Assembly: GCA_039029355.1 (NCBI GenBank)
Contig: JBCCGI010000007.1
Location: 103,403-167,402 of the forward strand
DNA: 64,000 nucleotides
Source: JBCCGI01 sp039029355
Lineage (GTDB): Bacteria; Planctomycetota; UBA1135; GCA-002686595
Direction: 5' to 3'
The notes under the pieces were generated by a model. That model saw only the letters and a program-made list of their open reading frames with translations. It ran no database searches and was not told the origin of the DNA. This document shows positions 28,601 through 34,146 of the stretch, piece after piece; position 1 is the first letter of the stretch, and every line of letters begins with the position of its first letter. Made by a program: the position numbers and the translations under genes.

Positions 28601-29853
28601 GCTTCGAGTTCGATCCGCTCGGCCTGGTCGAGTGGGTGAACGACCCGACCATCGTCGACAGCTTCACCGCGACTCCCGGCCCGGACGTGGTCGACCTGGA
28701 GTGGGTCACCTCGAACGAGACCGACTCGGATTCGTGGGTGCTCCAGCGCGCCGAGGACTTCCTCGGCCCGTACTCCGACATCACCACGATCGCGGCCGCC
28801 GGTCCGAGCACCTACAACTTCTCGGACGCGGGCGTCTTCGCGGGCACGACCTACTTCTACCGCCTGGTCGAGCTCAAGACCTTCGGCCTCCTCGACGAGG
28901 TCTCCAACACGACGGCCACGCCGTGGGGCTCGGTCCTGCCGCCCAACGTGCTGACCGTCGGCGCCTCGGGCGCCTTCGCCGACATCCAGTCGGCCATCAA
29001 CGCCGCCACCTTCCTCGGCGCCGTGGTTCGGATCGAGCCGGGCAACTACGCCCCGTTCACGGTGAGCGGCCCGACGGTCGGCACCCTCCGCATCCTCGGT
29101 GACGGCACGGGCACGGTGACGGTCGACACGACGACGAGCCCGGTGACGATCCAGAACGTCGGGATCTTCGACTCGGTCGAGATGAGCGATCTCACGATCG
29201 GCAGCAGCAGCTCGCCGAACGCGGGCATCGTGGTCCAGAACTGCATCGGCACCGTGGTCCTCGACGAGCTCGACGTCAGCGGCGGCACCGGCCAGCCCGG
29301 CATCCGCGTCAGCGGCTCGACGCAGACCGCGGTCCAGCGCTGCGACGTCGACGGCGATCCCGGCATCCTGGCCGAGCTCGGCTCGACGGCGGTCGTCGGC
29401 CGCGGCACGCTCGACGAGATCGAGCTGACCGGCACGTCGGACGTCCGCATGGCGGGCCTGACGGCGACCCAGACGGTCGACGGCAGCTCGACGCTGACGG
29501 TCCTGCCGGGCGTCCACGCCGACATCGACATGCCGGAGTTCGTCTCGCTCGGCCAGAGCTTCCCCGTCGTCCTGGACGGTGAGGTCAACGGCATCTATGC
29601 GCTGGCCTTCTCGACCAGCCTGTTCTGGTTCGACCTCCCGAGCCCGCCGTGGGAGATGGTCGCCCTGCTGAACATCACGCAGGCGCCGGTCATCAGCAGC
29701 GGCGTGCTCTTTGGCCCGACCCCGCTGAACCTGCCCATCCCGCCGGATGGGTCGCTCTACGGCGGCGCGCTGCCGCTTCAGATGGTGGTCGTGAACCCGA
29801 CGACGCTCCGGTTCCGCCTGTCCAACGTGGCCTCGATCGTGATGGTCAACTAG
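22606..29853 (+). CDS. giant secreted repeat protein with beta-helix-like repeats
   Basis: A 2415-residue protein. Signal peptide 1-23 (ALSAAVLCVGLSSAQ). A first incomplete unit (WDNPFNWST, about 30) is followed by seven units of 204-212 residues. Each is marked by a W/F-D-x-G-x-L-T-H-T-V strand then a D-W-T-S, and by Gly-Thr-rich ladder strands (LTGGTL.I.D.QTL.V.GDA.L.GGTL), which suggests an extended beta-solenoid. Residues about 2013-2110 form a fibronectin-III-like domain (ATPGPDVVDLEWVTSNETDS), 2118-2300 a pectin-lyase-like helix (FADIQSAINAATFLGAVVRI), and the last 100 residues the shared secreted-protein module. The start ATG has a GAGGAG site 7 bases upstream. Probably a cell-surface adhesin or wall component. 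Confidence 0.85.
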   Translation: MRALRVAYALSAAVLCVGLSSAQTTWTGAVSTNWDNPFNWSTALIPTGADDVIIAPATNQPSTYIFGPACNDLTVQSGATLTLGSGFDLDVSGGVTIDGTLTVQSTSSDINVAGDWTDNGTYNNGGATVEMTGTGNLGGTAGSIFQDLVVNGGTRSAVANFTVDGDATVEGGATLDIAAGVTATVSGNWTSSSAGVSTTGDGSIEFVGTGSMTTGLNGLPNVLISSGTRTANASTVSGDLDLTGGTLQIGDNATLIVGGDAGLTGGTLNFISFFPGNETLDINGNATVTTTAGTFGPDVRILCAGDWSSDSSFDPSAGSVELDGAGSRTLSGSSPSFFNLRVVSGTVNSTSAISVASSLVIDTGATLDSDAIVDVDIDTVLGTATATWDMGGLTHTVGADWTSAGGSATNGTINFDGPGNVNTGGGTIDNVDITSGLRTVPLMGVATNLTLTAGEIQIADAGTLSVGGNANLNGGTLSFDDTSANLETLDVEGDVTITGTVAGAFGTSSQIHCAGNWNSPVTFTPTEGVVRLDGGTVSAVNGAAPTLHSVRLATGTKTFTAGATLTGDLRIDDGSALVTNGAMDIAGFVSAGDGTASWDMGGLTHTVGGSWTSTGASATNGTVNLDNAGGTLDTGSGTIANVLLSAGTYAAAGAMIDSQLTMTGGELALDPSANVAVGGNATLSGGTLSLGATSTLDVAGNVNVSGSTAGTMAADSRIEFAGDWTGSATFAPTEGTAAHDGAATASILGSDPRFHNLSIEAGTVTVSSATTVENDLILVDALVAAAVVTVNGGAALDAAASWDLGTLTHTVARNWTSGGGSATNGKIEFTDDGTTTFGGGTLDDMLVSGGARTMLTGTVTGDLELTGGTMRVTEDQALTVNGDATMTGGLISWFPNVTGGDELLTVDGNVVCNVGIEFESGNSQFFCGGNWTSDGTFTPSAVTVHLNGASPTTVSGTPSFFELNVTDSTRTITGPTLITGELSVAGTGVVDADAVMDINADVTLDATGTFDLGSLTHTVSGDWTSTGGSATGTGAINFDATGTLDTGTTASIPNVIVSAGTRSANTSLIADTLSMTGGTLRIENDQVLTVNGNTTLSAGTLAFNSGADGGLLETLDLNGDTDITCVAGTMDGNSLILCSGNWSSSSVWVPSDGSVLFDGGTATTIGGPDPTFNDAIVFDGDKTNSSALTVNGDLTVFGGQSLTSSAAIEVFGNVALLASATWNAGALTHTVHGDWGSTDATVGGTATIDFVDDGSLTTGASTVPNVLVSAGTRTAATSTVASNLDMTGGTLRIADNQTLTVQGDADLSGGTLDFNDVTAGDETLAVQGDANITATSGATSPSSQVVVNGNWTSTSAWSPANGTVTLSPAVASTLGGTSPTFSNLTLASGTVDVLVASTVNATLAVQSDVVLVTQDALDVNGNVSLGDATAAWDIGSSTHTVAGDWTSAGASATGSGTIEFDGPGTCDTGTGTLPNLLITAGPRSFSGANVDGNVDMTAGSIAILDDATFAVTGNANLSGGTLSLVSGAAGPEVFDVDGDVTIVGAVSGASSADAEFFCGGNWTSDGGFDPGSGTVILDGFGATTLGGTGLTLPDVRIAAGDKTLTDDASMASLELVSGATLLTNGVADIDGACILGDGTSSVDLGGLSHTVLGDWISSGCSATNGRVEFDGNGTLDTGSGSIANVDITAGVRVAQSSTIAGELTMTGGTLRIFDDQTLLVEGDANLTGGTLTWSVGADGGGDEVLDVEGNVVCTAAAGNTSSGSFFRCAGDWTSNGDFAMTSGTVDLDGSSDSALLAAGPNFDPAFPRLRISGATRFVTDDMDITSNQVVIEATGGMDVTGANVSIPTNPVEVNGVLSLGPDGIVGFGPTSVVIVTPTGTLNVIGAFGAPAVITGVLGSSYLMNIDGTLEAVNFRFERMGPAGITVNETATLVQMVGGVFSNPSPAAGSILLDIRRPSPTTISYVDFEDPAGVGSTNVRSLGGTTITFIESEGNFSGPGFEFDPLGLVEWVNDPTIVDSFTATPGPDVVDLEWVTSNETDSDSWVLQRAEDFLGPYSDITTIAAAGPSTYNFSDAGVFAGTTYFYRLVELKTFGLLDEVSNTTATPWGSVLPPNVLTVGASGAFADIQSAINAATFLGAVVRIEPGNYAPFTVSGPTVGTLRILGDGTGTVTVDTTTSPVTIQNVGIFDSVEMSDLTIGSSSSPNAGIVVQNCIGTVVLDELDVSGGTGQPGIRVSGSTQTAVQRCDVDGDPGILAELGSTAVVGRGTLDEIELTGTSDVRMAGLTATQTVDGSSTLTVLPGVHADIDMPEFVSLGQSFPVVLDGEVNGIYALAFSTSLFWFDLPSPPWEMVALLNITQAPVISSGVLFGPTPLNLPIPPDGSLYGGALPLQMVVVNPTTLRFRLSNVASIVMVN
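23767..28158 (+). repeat. seven in-frame coding repeats of about 630 bp
   Basis: The anchor codon for the Trp/Phe/Val of the THTV strand recurs at 23767, 24397, 25009, 25633, 26269, 26899 and 27529. Spacings are 630, 612, 624, 636, 630 and 630 bases, all multiples of three. Units are similar but clearly diverged, so the array is old or under diversifying pressure rather than freshly amplified. The end of the last unit is approximate. Confidence 0.85.
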
Positions 29854-29872
29854 GGATCTAGCGGAGAAGCGA

Positions 29873-29909
29873 CAAGGGCGGGGAGGAGCACAGCTCCTCC
29901 CCGCCCTTG
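29873..29909 (+). terminator. strong hairpin after the giant gene
   Basis: A perfect 17-bp stem (CAAGGGCGGGGAGGAGC and its complement) with a 3-base loop lies 20 bases after the stop, followed by CTCATTT. Very stable. The T tract is poor, but the position fits a terminator. The remaining sequence to 30145 has no gene, only a 9-bp direct repeat CGGACGCCG at 30076 and 30101. Confidence 0.65.
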
Positions 29910-30145
29910 CTCATTTGTGCGCCGCGGAGCACGGCGCGTGCGCCCAAAAAGGGGCGCGGGGTAGGAGAAGGGGATCTGCCCCCCTGCCGCCTCCTCCCAC
30001 CCCGCCTAGGTCTGTCCGGACCCGCCGGAGTCGCGCGGCTTTCGCGTGCGCCCGAGTCTAATCGCGCCCGCCTGACGGACGCCGTAACCCGGCGGTAACC
30101 CGGACGCCGCCCGCGGCAACGGACCCGGCGCGTCCGGCGCGCACT

Positions 30146-30859
30146 TCAATACCCGGCCGTGATGAACTGGATGCTCGCGCTCATCCACAGGCGCCACTTG
30201 CGCTCGAGCTCGCCGTCGCACTCGGGGTCCCAATCCCTGACCGTGGCGCAGAGCGCGTCGATCCACGCTCGGTACAACCGAGGCGGTACCGCCAGAGCGT
30301 CACGGCCGTGCGACTCTCCGAGCCGCTTGAGCTCACGCTTCATCTCGGGGTCCCAGATGTGATGCCGCACCAGGATGGCGACGGAGTCTCGCAGCATCCC
30401 TGCCTGGCTGTTGAAGGTCGTCCGCGCGAAGAAGGCGTCGATCTCGGGAGACGTGCGGAGGAACTGGTCGTAGAACCGCTCTCCGAATCCTCCCCGTTCC
30501 TCGCAGCGCGCGAAGCTCTCCCGGACGGCCTGATCCGCCTCGAGCAGAACGTCTTGGCCGACCAGCGGCTCTTCGCTGACCTCTTGGAAGAAGTCGACCC
30601 TGGCGACCATGGGTTCGGTGAGCTCGAGCCGATGGGGCGTTCGGGGAGCGATGGTGACGAGCTCGGGCGCGCTGATCTCGAGCCGCGAGCCGTCGGCGAG
30701 GTCGACATACGTCAGGTTCCCGCAGAGCAGGTGAAGCACCGCCCACTTTCCGGCCGGCAGGGTGTGGGGCTCGAGCAACGCGGGCGGAATTGTCTCGTTG
30801 GTGAACAACGGACTTGAGCCCTGGGGAGCGAGTCCGTCGGGAATACGCTTCTGAGTCAT
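30146..30859 (-). CDS. DUF1971-globin fusion protein
   Basis: A 237-residue two-domain protein. Residues 5-98 match DUF1971 (TehB/tellurite-associated cupin-like domain: SSPLFTNETIPPALLEPHTL, then GKWAVLHLLCGNLTYVD). Residues 110-237 read as a globin: a B-helix RFYDQFLRTSP, a candidate distal Gln 152, and a candidate proximal His 184 in GESHGRDALAVPPRLY. A haem protein that binds NO or O2 is inferred. Start: ATG at 30859 with AGGAA about 10 bases upstream. It is second in a minus-strand unit after the DUF1858-DUF2249 gene, 66 bases away. Codon use is more AT-tolerant than in flanking genes. Confidence 0.8.
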   Translation of the reverse strand: MTQKRIPDGLAPQGSSPLFTNETIPPALLEPHTLPAGKWAVLHLLCGNLTYVDLADGSRLEISAPELVTIAPRTPHRLELTEPMVARVDFFQEVSEEPLVGQDVLLEADQAVRESFARCEERGGFGERFYDQFLRTSPEIDAFFARTTFNSQAGMLRDSVAILVRHHIWDPEMKRELKRLGESHGRDALAVPPRLYRAWIDALCATVRDWDPECDGELERKWRLWMSASIQFITAGY

Positions 30860-30925
30860 TCTCTTGGTTCCTGTCTTGTGCGCGGCTCCAACGCGGCGGC
30901 GTTGCTTCCGCGCCGCCCCCCTGCG

Positions 30926-31480
30926 TCAGTCACGTTCACGGCGAACGAAGATGTGCCACTCGTCCGGCCCCTGCCGCTGTGCGAAGTGCTCGACCCCCAT
31001 GTAGCTCCAGACGTCGTAGAGCGGGGCTGGCTCCCACTTGTGCTTGATCAGCACGACGTCCTCTTCCTCCATGCCCTTCACCGCCCTCATGATCGGCGGA
31101 AGCGGATCCGCATCGAGTCGCTCGTCGGACTCCAGCAGGTCGACAACGACGGTCGCGTTGTCGATCCAGTCGGGCGCGCGCTCGCTGTTCGTCGGCAGTG
31201 GCTCGGCTTGGCGCTCCTCGACTGCGAGCCGATCCAAGTCCTCCGGGGTCGCGTGGATCCCAGCGGCGTCGTGGATTCCGAGGACGATCTGATCGGTCGG
31301 GATTCCGACCATCTGAGCGACACGCTCGATCCGGATGCGAGGCGGCATAAGCCGTCGCATCAGAGGGTTCCGCAGCCTGGAGAAGTCGTGGGGGTTGAGC
31401 GCGATGATGTACTCGAGGACCGCGGGGCCGAGGTCCAGAGCCGCCTTGAGCTTCGACTGACCTGTCACACGTAGAGTCAC
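30926..31480 (-). CDS. DUF1858-DUF2249 protein of the NO-response island
   Basis: A 184-residue protein. Residues about 10-72 look like DUF1858 (LGPAVLEYIIALNPHDFSRLRNPLMRRLMPP, then RIERVAQMVGIPTDQIV). Residues about 110-181 are a DUF2249 domain (LPPIMRAVKGMEEEDVVLI, then YDVWSYMGVEHFAQ, WHIFVRR). Both domains recur next to hemerythrin, ScdA/Ric and NO-reductase genes in other bacteria, but their chemistry is not settled. The start is a GTG with GGAGAGG upstream. A sigma-54-like promoter lies 86 bases upstream. First gene of the minus-strand arm. Confidence 0.82.
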   Translation of the reverse strand: MTLRVTGQSKLKAALDLGPAVLEYIIALNPHDFSRLRNPLMRRLMPPRIRIERVAQMVGIPTDQIVLGIHDAAGIHATPEDLDRLAVEERQAEPLPTNSERAPDWIDNATVVVDLLESDERLDADPLPPIMRAVKGMEEEDVVLIKHKWEPAPLYDVWSYMGVEHFAQRQGPDEWHIFVRRERD

Positions 31481-31565
31481 GACTGCACCTCTCCTTGTTG
31501 GCTGTGGCTTCCGCTTGGCTGGCGGCTTGCTTGGCCGCGCTTCCCAAGCCAGACGCGCTCCAATG

Positions 31566-31579
31566 GCAAGTCGCGGTCC
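31566..31579 (-). promoter_or_regulatory. sigma-54-like promoter, minus arm
   Basis: On the minus strand TGGACC-GCGAC-TTGCC gives GG-N10-GC spacing. The -24 element TGGACC deviates from TGGCAC at two bases; the -12 TTGC is exact. It is 86 bases before the GTG at 31480. Confidence 0.5.
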
Positions 31580-31650
31580 AACCGCTGCCCGGCGCCACAG
31601 CGGCCCGGAGTCGGCCTGGGCGCCCAGTGCGCGATGTCACATCCACATCA

Positions 31651-31671
31651 CCGTTGAGCATTCCACAACGG
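31651..31671. promoter_or_regulatory. possible NorR enhancer dyad
   Basis: CCGTTG-N9-CAACGG is a perfect 6-bp inverted repeat in a 21-base span, placed between the two divergent sigma-54-like promoters, 63 bases from the plus-strand -24 and about 72 from the minus-strand one. Position fits an activator site. The sequence is not the described GT-N7-AC NorR core. Confidence 0.35.
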
Positions 31672-31733
31672 CGAGCGCTGTCGCTATCGCAACCCCCCCC
31701 CCATCAAGGGCCCTGGGATGCCGATTCCTGCCC

Positions 31734-31747
31734 GGCACACCGGTTGC
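31734..31747 (+). promoter_or_regulatory. sigma-54-like promoter, plus arm
   Basis: GGCAC-ACCGG-TTGC has exact GG-N10-GC spacing and matches the -24/-12 consensus at nearly every conserved base. It is 63 bases before the ATG at 31811 and would drive the small gene, the truncated haemoglobin and norR. Confidence 0.65.
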
Positions 31748-31810
31748 CCAAGTCAGCCTTCTTCACCCCGAGGCGACAGGACCTCCGTCCGCCAAGCCGA
31801 GAGGGCTCCC

Positions 31811-32053
31811 ATGAGTGCCAGCAGCAGGGTCAACCGGCTCAACCCCGACCAGACGATTGGAGGTCTGGCCGCAGCCGACGCTTGCGCACTGCCCGCCCTC
31901 GAGCGCCTTGGAGTCGACTACGTCGGAAGCTGGGAGGCGACTCTCCGGCGGGCGTGTGTCGAAGTGATGGTGGTGCTGAGCCTGCTGCCGGTCGGCCTCG
32001 CACAAGCGGACTCGACCGAGTCCCCACGACCCGCGGGCGCAGCCGGGTCCTAG
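31811..32053 (+). CDS. small protein with a degenerate ScdA_N (DUF542)-like domain
   Basis: An 80-residue protein. Residues 11-50 follow the ScdA_N pattern seen in the N-terminus of Ric/ScdA iron-centre repair proteins: TIGGLAAADACALPALERLGVDY, then a Leu-x-x-Ala-Cys. The conserved Cys-Cys-Gly-Gly after Asp-Tyr is replaced by Val-Gly-Ser-Trp, so the usual Cys pair is lost. No hemerythrin domain follows and the tail is low complexity. It is the first gene after the sigma-54-like promoter and 8 bases upstream of the truncated haemoglobin. It could be a divergent partner protein or a decaying remnant. Confidence 0.55.
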   Translation: MSASSRVNRLNPDQTIGGLAAADACALPALERLGVDYVGSWEATLRRACVEVMVVLSLLPVGLAQADSTESPRPAGAAGS

Positions 32054-32061
32054 AGGTCGAC

Positions 32062-32493
32062 ATGAGCGCACTCCAAGACCTCGACAACGCCGACGAGATC
32101 GCCGCCTTGGTTCGGGCCTTCTACGCTCGCGTTCGGACGGACGAACTCCTGGGGCCCGTCTTCAACGACCAGGCCCACGTGGATTGGGACGAGCACATCC
32201 CCCGGCTGACGGCGTTCTGGTGCAAGATCGAGCTCGGGATCCCCGGGTTCATCGGAGCACCGACCCAGAAGCACTCCGCTCTCTCGAGCACCATCCCGTT
32301 CGCCGCCAAGCAGTTTGGTCGGTGGGTCGCCCTCTTTCATGAGACCGTCGACGAGGGTTGGTGCGGGCCCCACGCGGAGTCGATCAAGGCGAACTCGGTC
32401 CGCATCGCGCGAGCGCAGTCCCTGGCGGTGATTCGCGCTGAACCCTGGGCCGGACCATCCCGCCCCCCCGGGCTAGTGCGCGAGGAGCGATAG
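32062..32493 (+). CDS. group III truncated haemoglobin
   Basis: A 143-residue 2-over-2 globin. All group III key positions seen in Campylobacter Ctb are present: Tyr 21 (B10, in FYARV), His 45 (E7, WDEHIPRLTAFW), His 71 (F8, QKHSAL) and Trp 88 (G8, FGRWVALF). These proteins bind O2 and NO and are linked to nitrosative stress. The ATG at 32062 follows GAGG and lies 8 bases after the previous stop. The norR start is 23 bases after its stop, so it sits mid-operon. The last 25 residues are a Pro/Arg-rich extension beyond the family core. Confidence 0.88.
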   Translation: MSALQDLDNADEIAALVRAFYARVRTDELLGPVFNDQAHVDWDEHIPRLTAFWCKIELGIPGFIGAPTQKHSALSSTIPFAAKQFGRWVALFHETVDEGWCGPHAESIKANSVRIARAQSLAVIRAEPWAGPSRPPGLVREER

Positions 32494-32516
32494 CCGGGGG
32501 AGGTAACATCCGCGGC

Positions 32517-34082
32517 ATGGACGCGAACGAAACGGGTATCGGCGACCTACTCCCGCTCGCCCTGGATATCACCACCACGCTTTCGAGCGCGGATCGGTCG
32601 CGAAGGCTCGTCGAGGTCGTCAGCAGCGCGCTTCCCTGCGACTCGGTCGCCCTGATGAAAGCGGAGGGCGACGCACTCGTCGTGACCGCCGCACTTGGGC
32701 TGTCCGAGGATATCTACGGACGCCGCTTCCTGCCTTCCGAACACCCCCGCCTCGACATCATCAGCTCGTCGACGGAGCCGGTTCGCTTCCCCGCGGAGAG
32801 CCCCCTGCCCGATCCGTTTGACGGACTGGTCGTGGATGGCCCGGCGGCCCTCAGCGGGCACGTTCACTCCTGCCTGGGATGCTCTCTGCGGGTTGGCGAC
32901 GAGCTCGTTGGCGTCCTTGCTGCCGACGCGCTCAAGCCGGGCGCCTTCGAGTCGCTGAGCGATGGCTTCCTGTCTCACCTGGCTGCCCTTGCCGGAGCGG
33001 CTCTCCGGACGAATCAGCTCATCGAAGCGCTCGAGTCAAAGGCCGAACGGCTCGGCGTGGTGGCACGCGACCTCGTCCAGGAGGAGATGCAACGGAGCGG
33101 CTCTCTGCTCATCGGCGACAGCCCAGCGCTCGCGAGGCTCCGCAGCGACATGAACATCATCGCCCCCTCCGGGTTCCCGGTGCTCGTCACGGGAGAGACC
33201 GGAGTCGGCAAGGAGCTCGTGGTGCGTGGGATCCACGCGGCCTCCCCCCGCAAGGACCAGCCGCTCATCTACGTCAACTGCGCTGCGCTGCCCGAGGCCG
33301 TCGCGGAGTCGGAGCTGTTCGGCCACGTCAGAGGCGCCTTCACGGGAGCCGACAGCGAGCGCCTCGGGAAGTTCCAGAGCGCCGACGGTGCGACCCTCTT
33401 TCTGGATGAGATCGGTGAGCTTCCCCTCCCGCTCCAGCCAAAGCTGCTCCGCGCGATTCAACAGGGCGAGGTGCAGCGGGTCGGAGCCGACGACCTGCGA
33501 ACGGTCGATGTACGGATCATCGCGGCTACGAACCGGGTCCTGACGACCGAGGTGGCCGAGGGGCGGTTCCGTGAGGACCTGCTCCATCGACTCGATGTAT
33601 GTCGGATCGACATCCCTCCGCTTCGCGATCGAAGGGAGGACATACCTCACCTGGTCGGTCACTTCTGTGAGCTGAACCGCGCTCGGCTCGGCACGGGCCC
33701 GATTCGGTTCTCCCCCGACGCTCACGAGGTCTTGGCAGCAGCGCATTGGCCCGGAAACGTACGCGAGCTCGAGAACGTCGCTGCACGGGCCGTGCTTCAA
33801 GCTCGGGTACGGTCGACCGGTTCGGAGCAGGTGCTGGTGACAGCGGAGGACCTCGACGTGCGTGGAGCGGAGGCACGCCCCCTCCCCGCCGTCGCCGACC
33901 AGGCGCCGGAGGCTCAAGCCGCGAGCGACAAGCCGTACCGGGAGAGGGTCCGGGAGTACGAGCGCAGGCTGATTCTGTCGACGCTCGCTGCGAGCGACGG
34001 GAACTGGGCAGCCGCAGCCCGAGCACTGCAGATCGACCGCGGCAATCTCCATCACCTCGCGCGGAGGTTGGGCATCAAGTAG
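32517..34082 (+). CDS. norR: NorR, NO-responsive sigma-54 activator
   Basis: A 521-residue three-domain enhancer-binding protein. GAF sensor (about 15-165): residues matching the E. coli NorR iron site are all present (Arg 90 in VRF, Asp 99 and Asp 102 in PDPFDG, His 117 and Cys 119 in VHSC, Asp 137). AAA+ domain: Walker A GETGVGKE (226-233), GAFTGA loop (273-278), Walker B LFLDEIG (294-300), R-finger region FREDLLHRL. C-terminal Fis-type helix-turn-helix from about 490 (NWAAAARALQIDRGNLHHL). NO binding at the iron should release ATPase activity. The start ATG follows GGGGGAGG. As last gene of the arm it probably autoregulates. Confidence 0.93.
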   Translation: MDANETGIGDLLPLALDITTTLSSADRSRRLVEVVSSALPCDSVALMKAEGDALVVTAALGLSEDIYGRRFLPSEHPRLDIISSSTEPVRFPAESPLPDPFDGLVVDGPAALSGHVHSCLGCSLRVGDELVGVLAADALKPGAFESLSDGFLSHLAALAGAALRTNQLIEALESKAERLGVVARDLVQEEMQRSGSLLIGDSPALARLRSDMNIIAPSGFPVLVTGETGVGKELVVRGIHAASPRKDQPLIYVNCAALPEAVAESELFGHVRGAFTGADSERLGKFQSADGATLFLDEIGELPLPLQPKLLRAIQQGEVQRVGADDLRTVDVRIIAATNRVLTTEVAEGRFREDLLHRLDVCRIDIPPLRDRREDIPHLVGHFCELNRARLGTGPIRFSPDAHEVLAAAHWPGNVRELENVAARAVLQARVRSTGSEQVLVTAEDLDVRGAEARPLPAVADQAPEAQAASDKPYRERVREYERRLILSTLAASDGNWAAAARALQIDRGNLHHLARRLGIK

Positions 34083-34133
34083 TCGGCGGGCAGCTTCTTC
34101 GGCCGCCTCATCTCGCCCCTGACCCGCACAGCG

Positions 34134-34139
34134 TATGCT
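34134..34139 (+). promoter_or_regulatory. TATGCT -10 element, leaderless spacing
   Basis: TATGCT ends 7 bases before a GTG at 34147 and overlaps the alternative ATG at 34135, so it favours the later start for the next gene. Confidence 0.4.
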
Positions 34140-34146
34140 CGTGCCC

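Larger units (their letters stand above)
31481..31810. other. 330-bp divergent control region of the NO island
   Basis: No gene is visible. The region holds two outward-facing sigma-54-like promoters (31566-31579 minus, 31734-31747 plus) and a central dyad (31651-31671), plus a run of nine C at about 31693. It is flanked by the divergent starts at 31480 and 31811. Confidence 0.6.

Noticed and set aside
22846..29517. Very long minus-strand open frames opposite the giant gene
   Set aside because: They follow from the G+C-rich, repeat codon pattern of the plus-strand gene. They have Arg/Ala/Val low complexity, no recognisable domain and no ribosome site, while the plus strand has a signal peptide and clear repeats.
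30076..30109. CGGACGCCG direct repeats as an integration or origin site
   Set aside because: Only nine bases, two copies, no integrase or replication gene nearby.
31636..31646. GT-N7-AC as a classical NorR site
   Set aside because: It is in the right region, but this pattern is expected about once in 250 bases by chance and it is not repeated at the spacing seen in E. coli.
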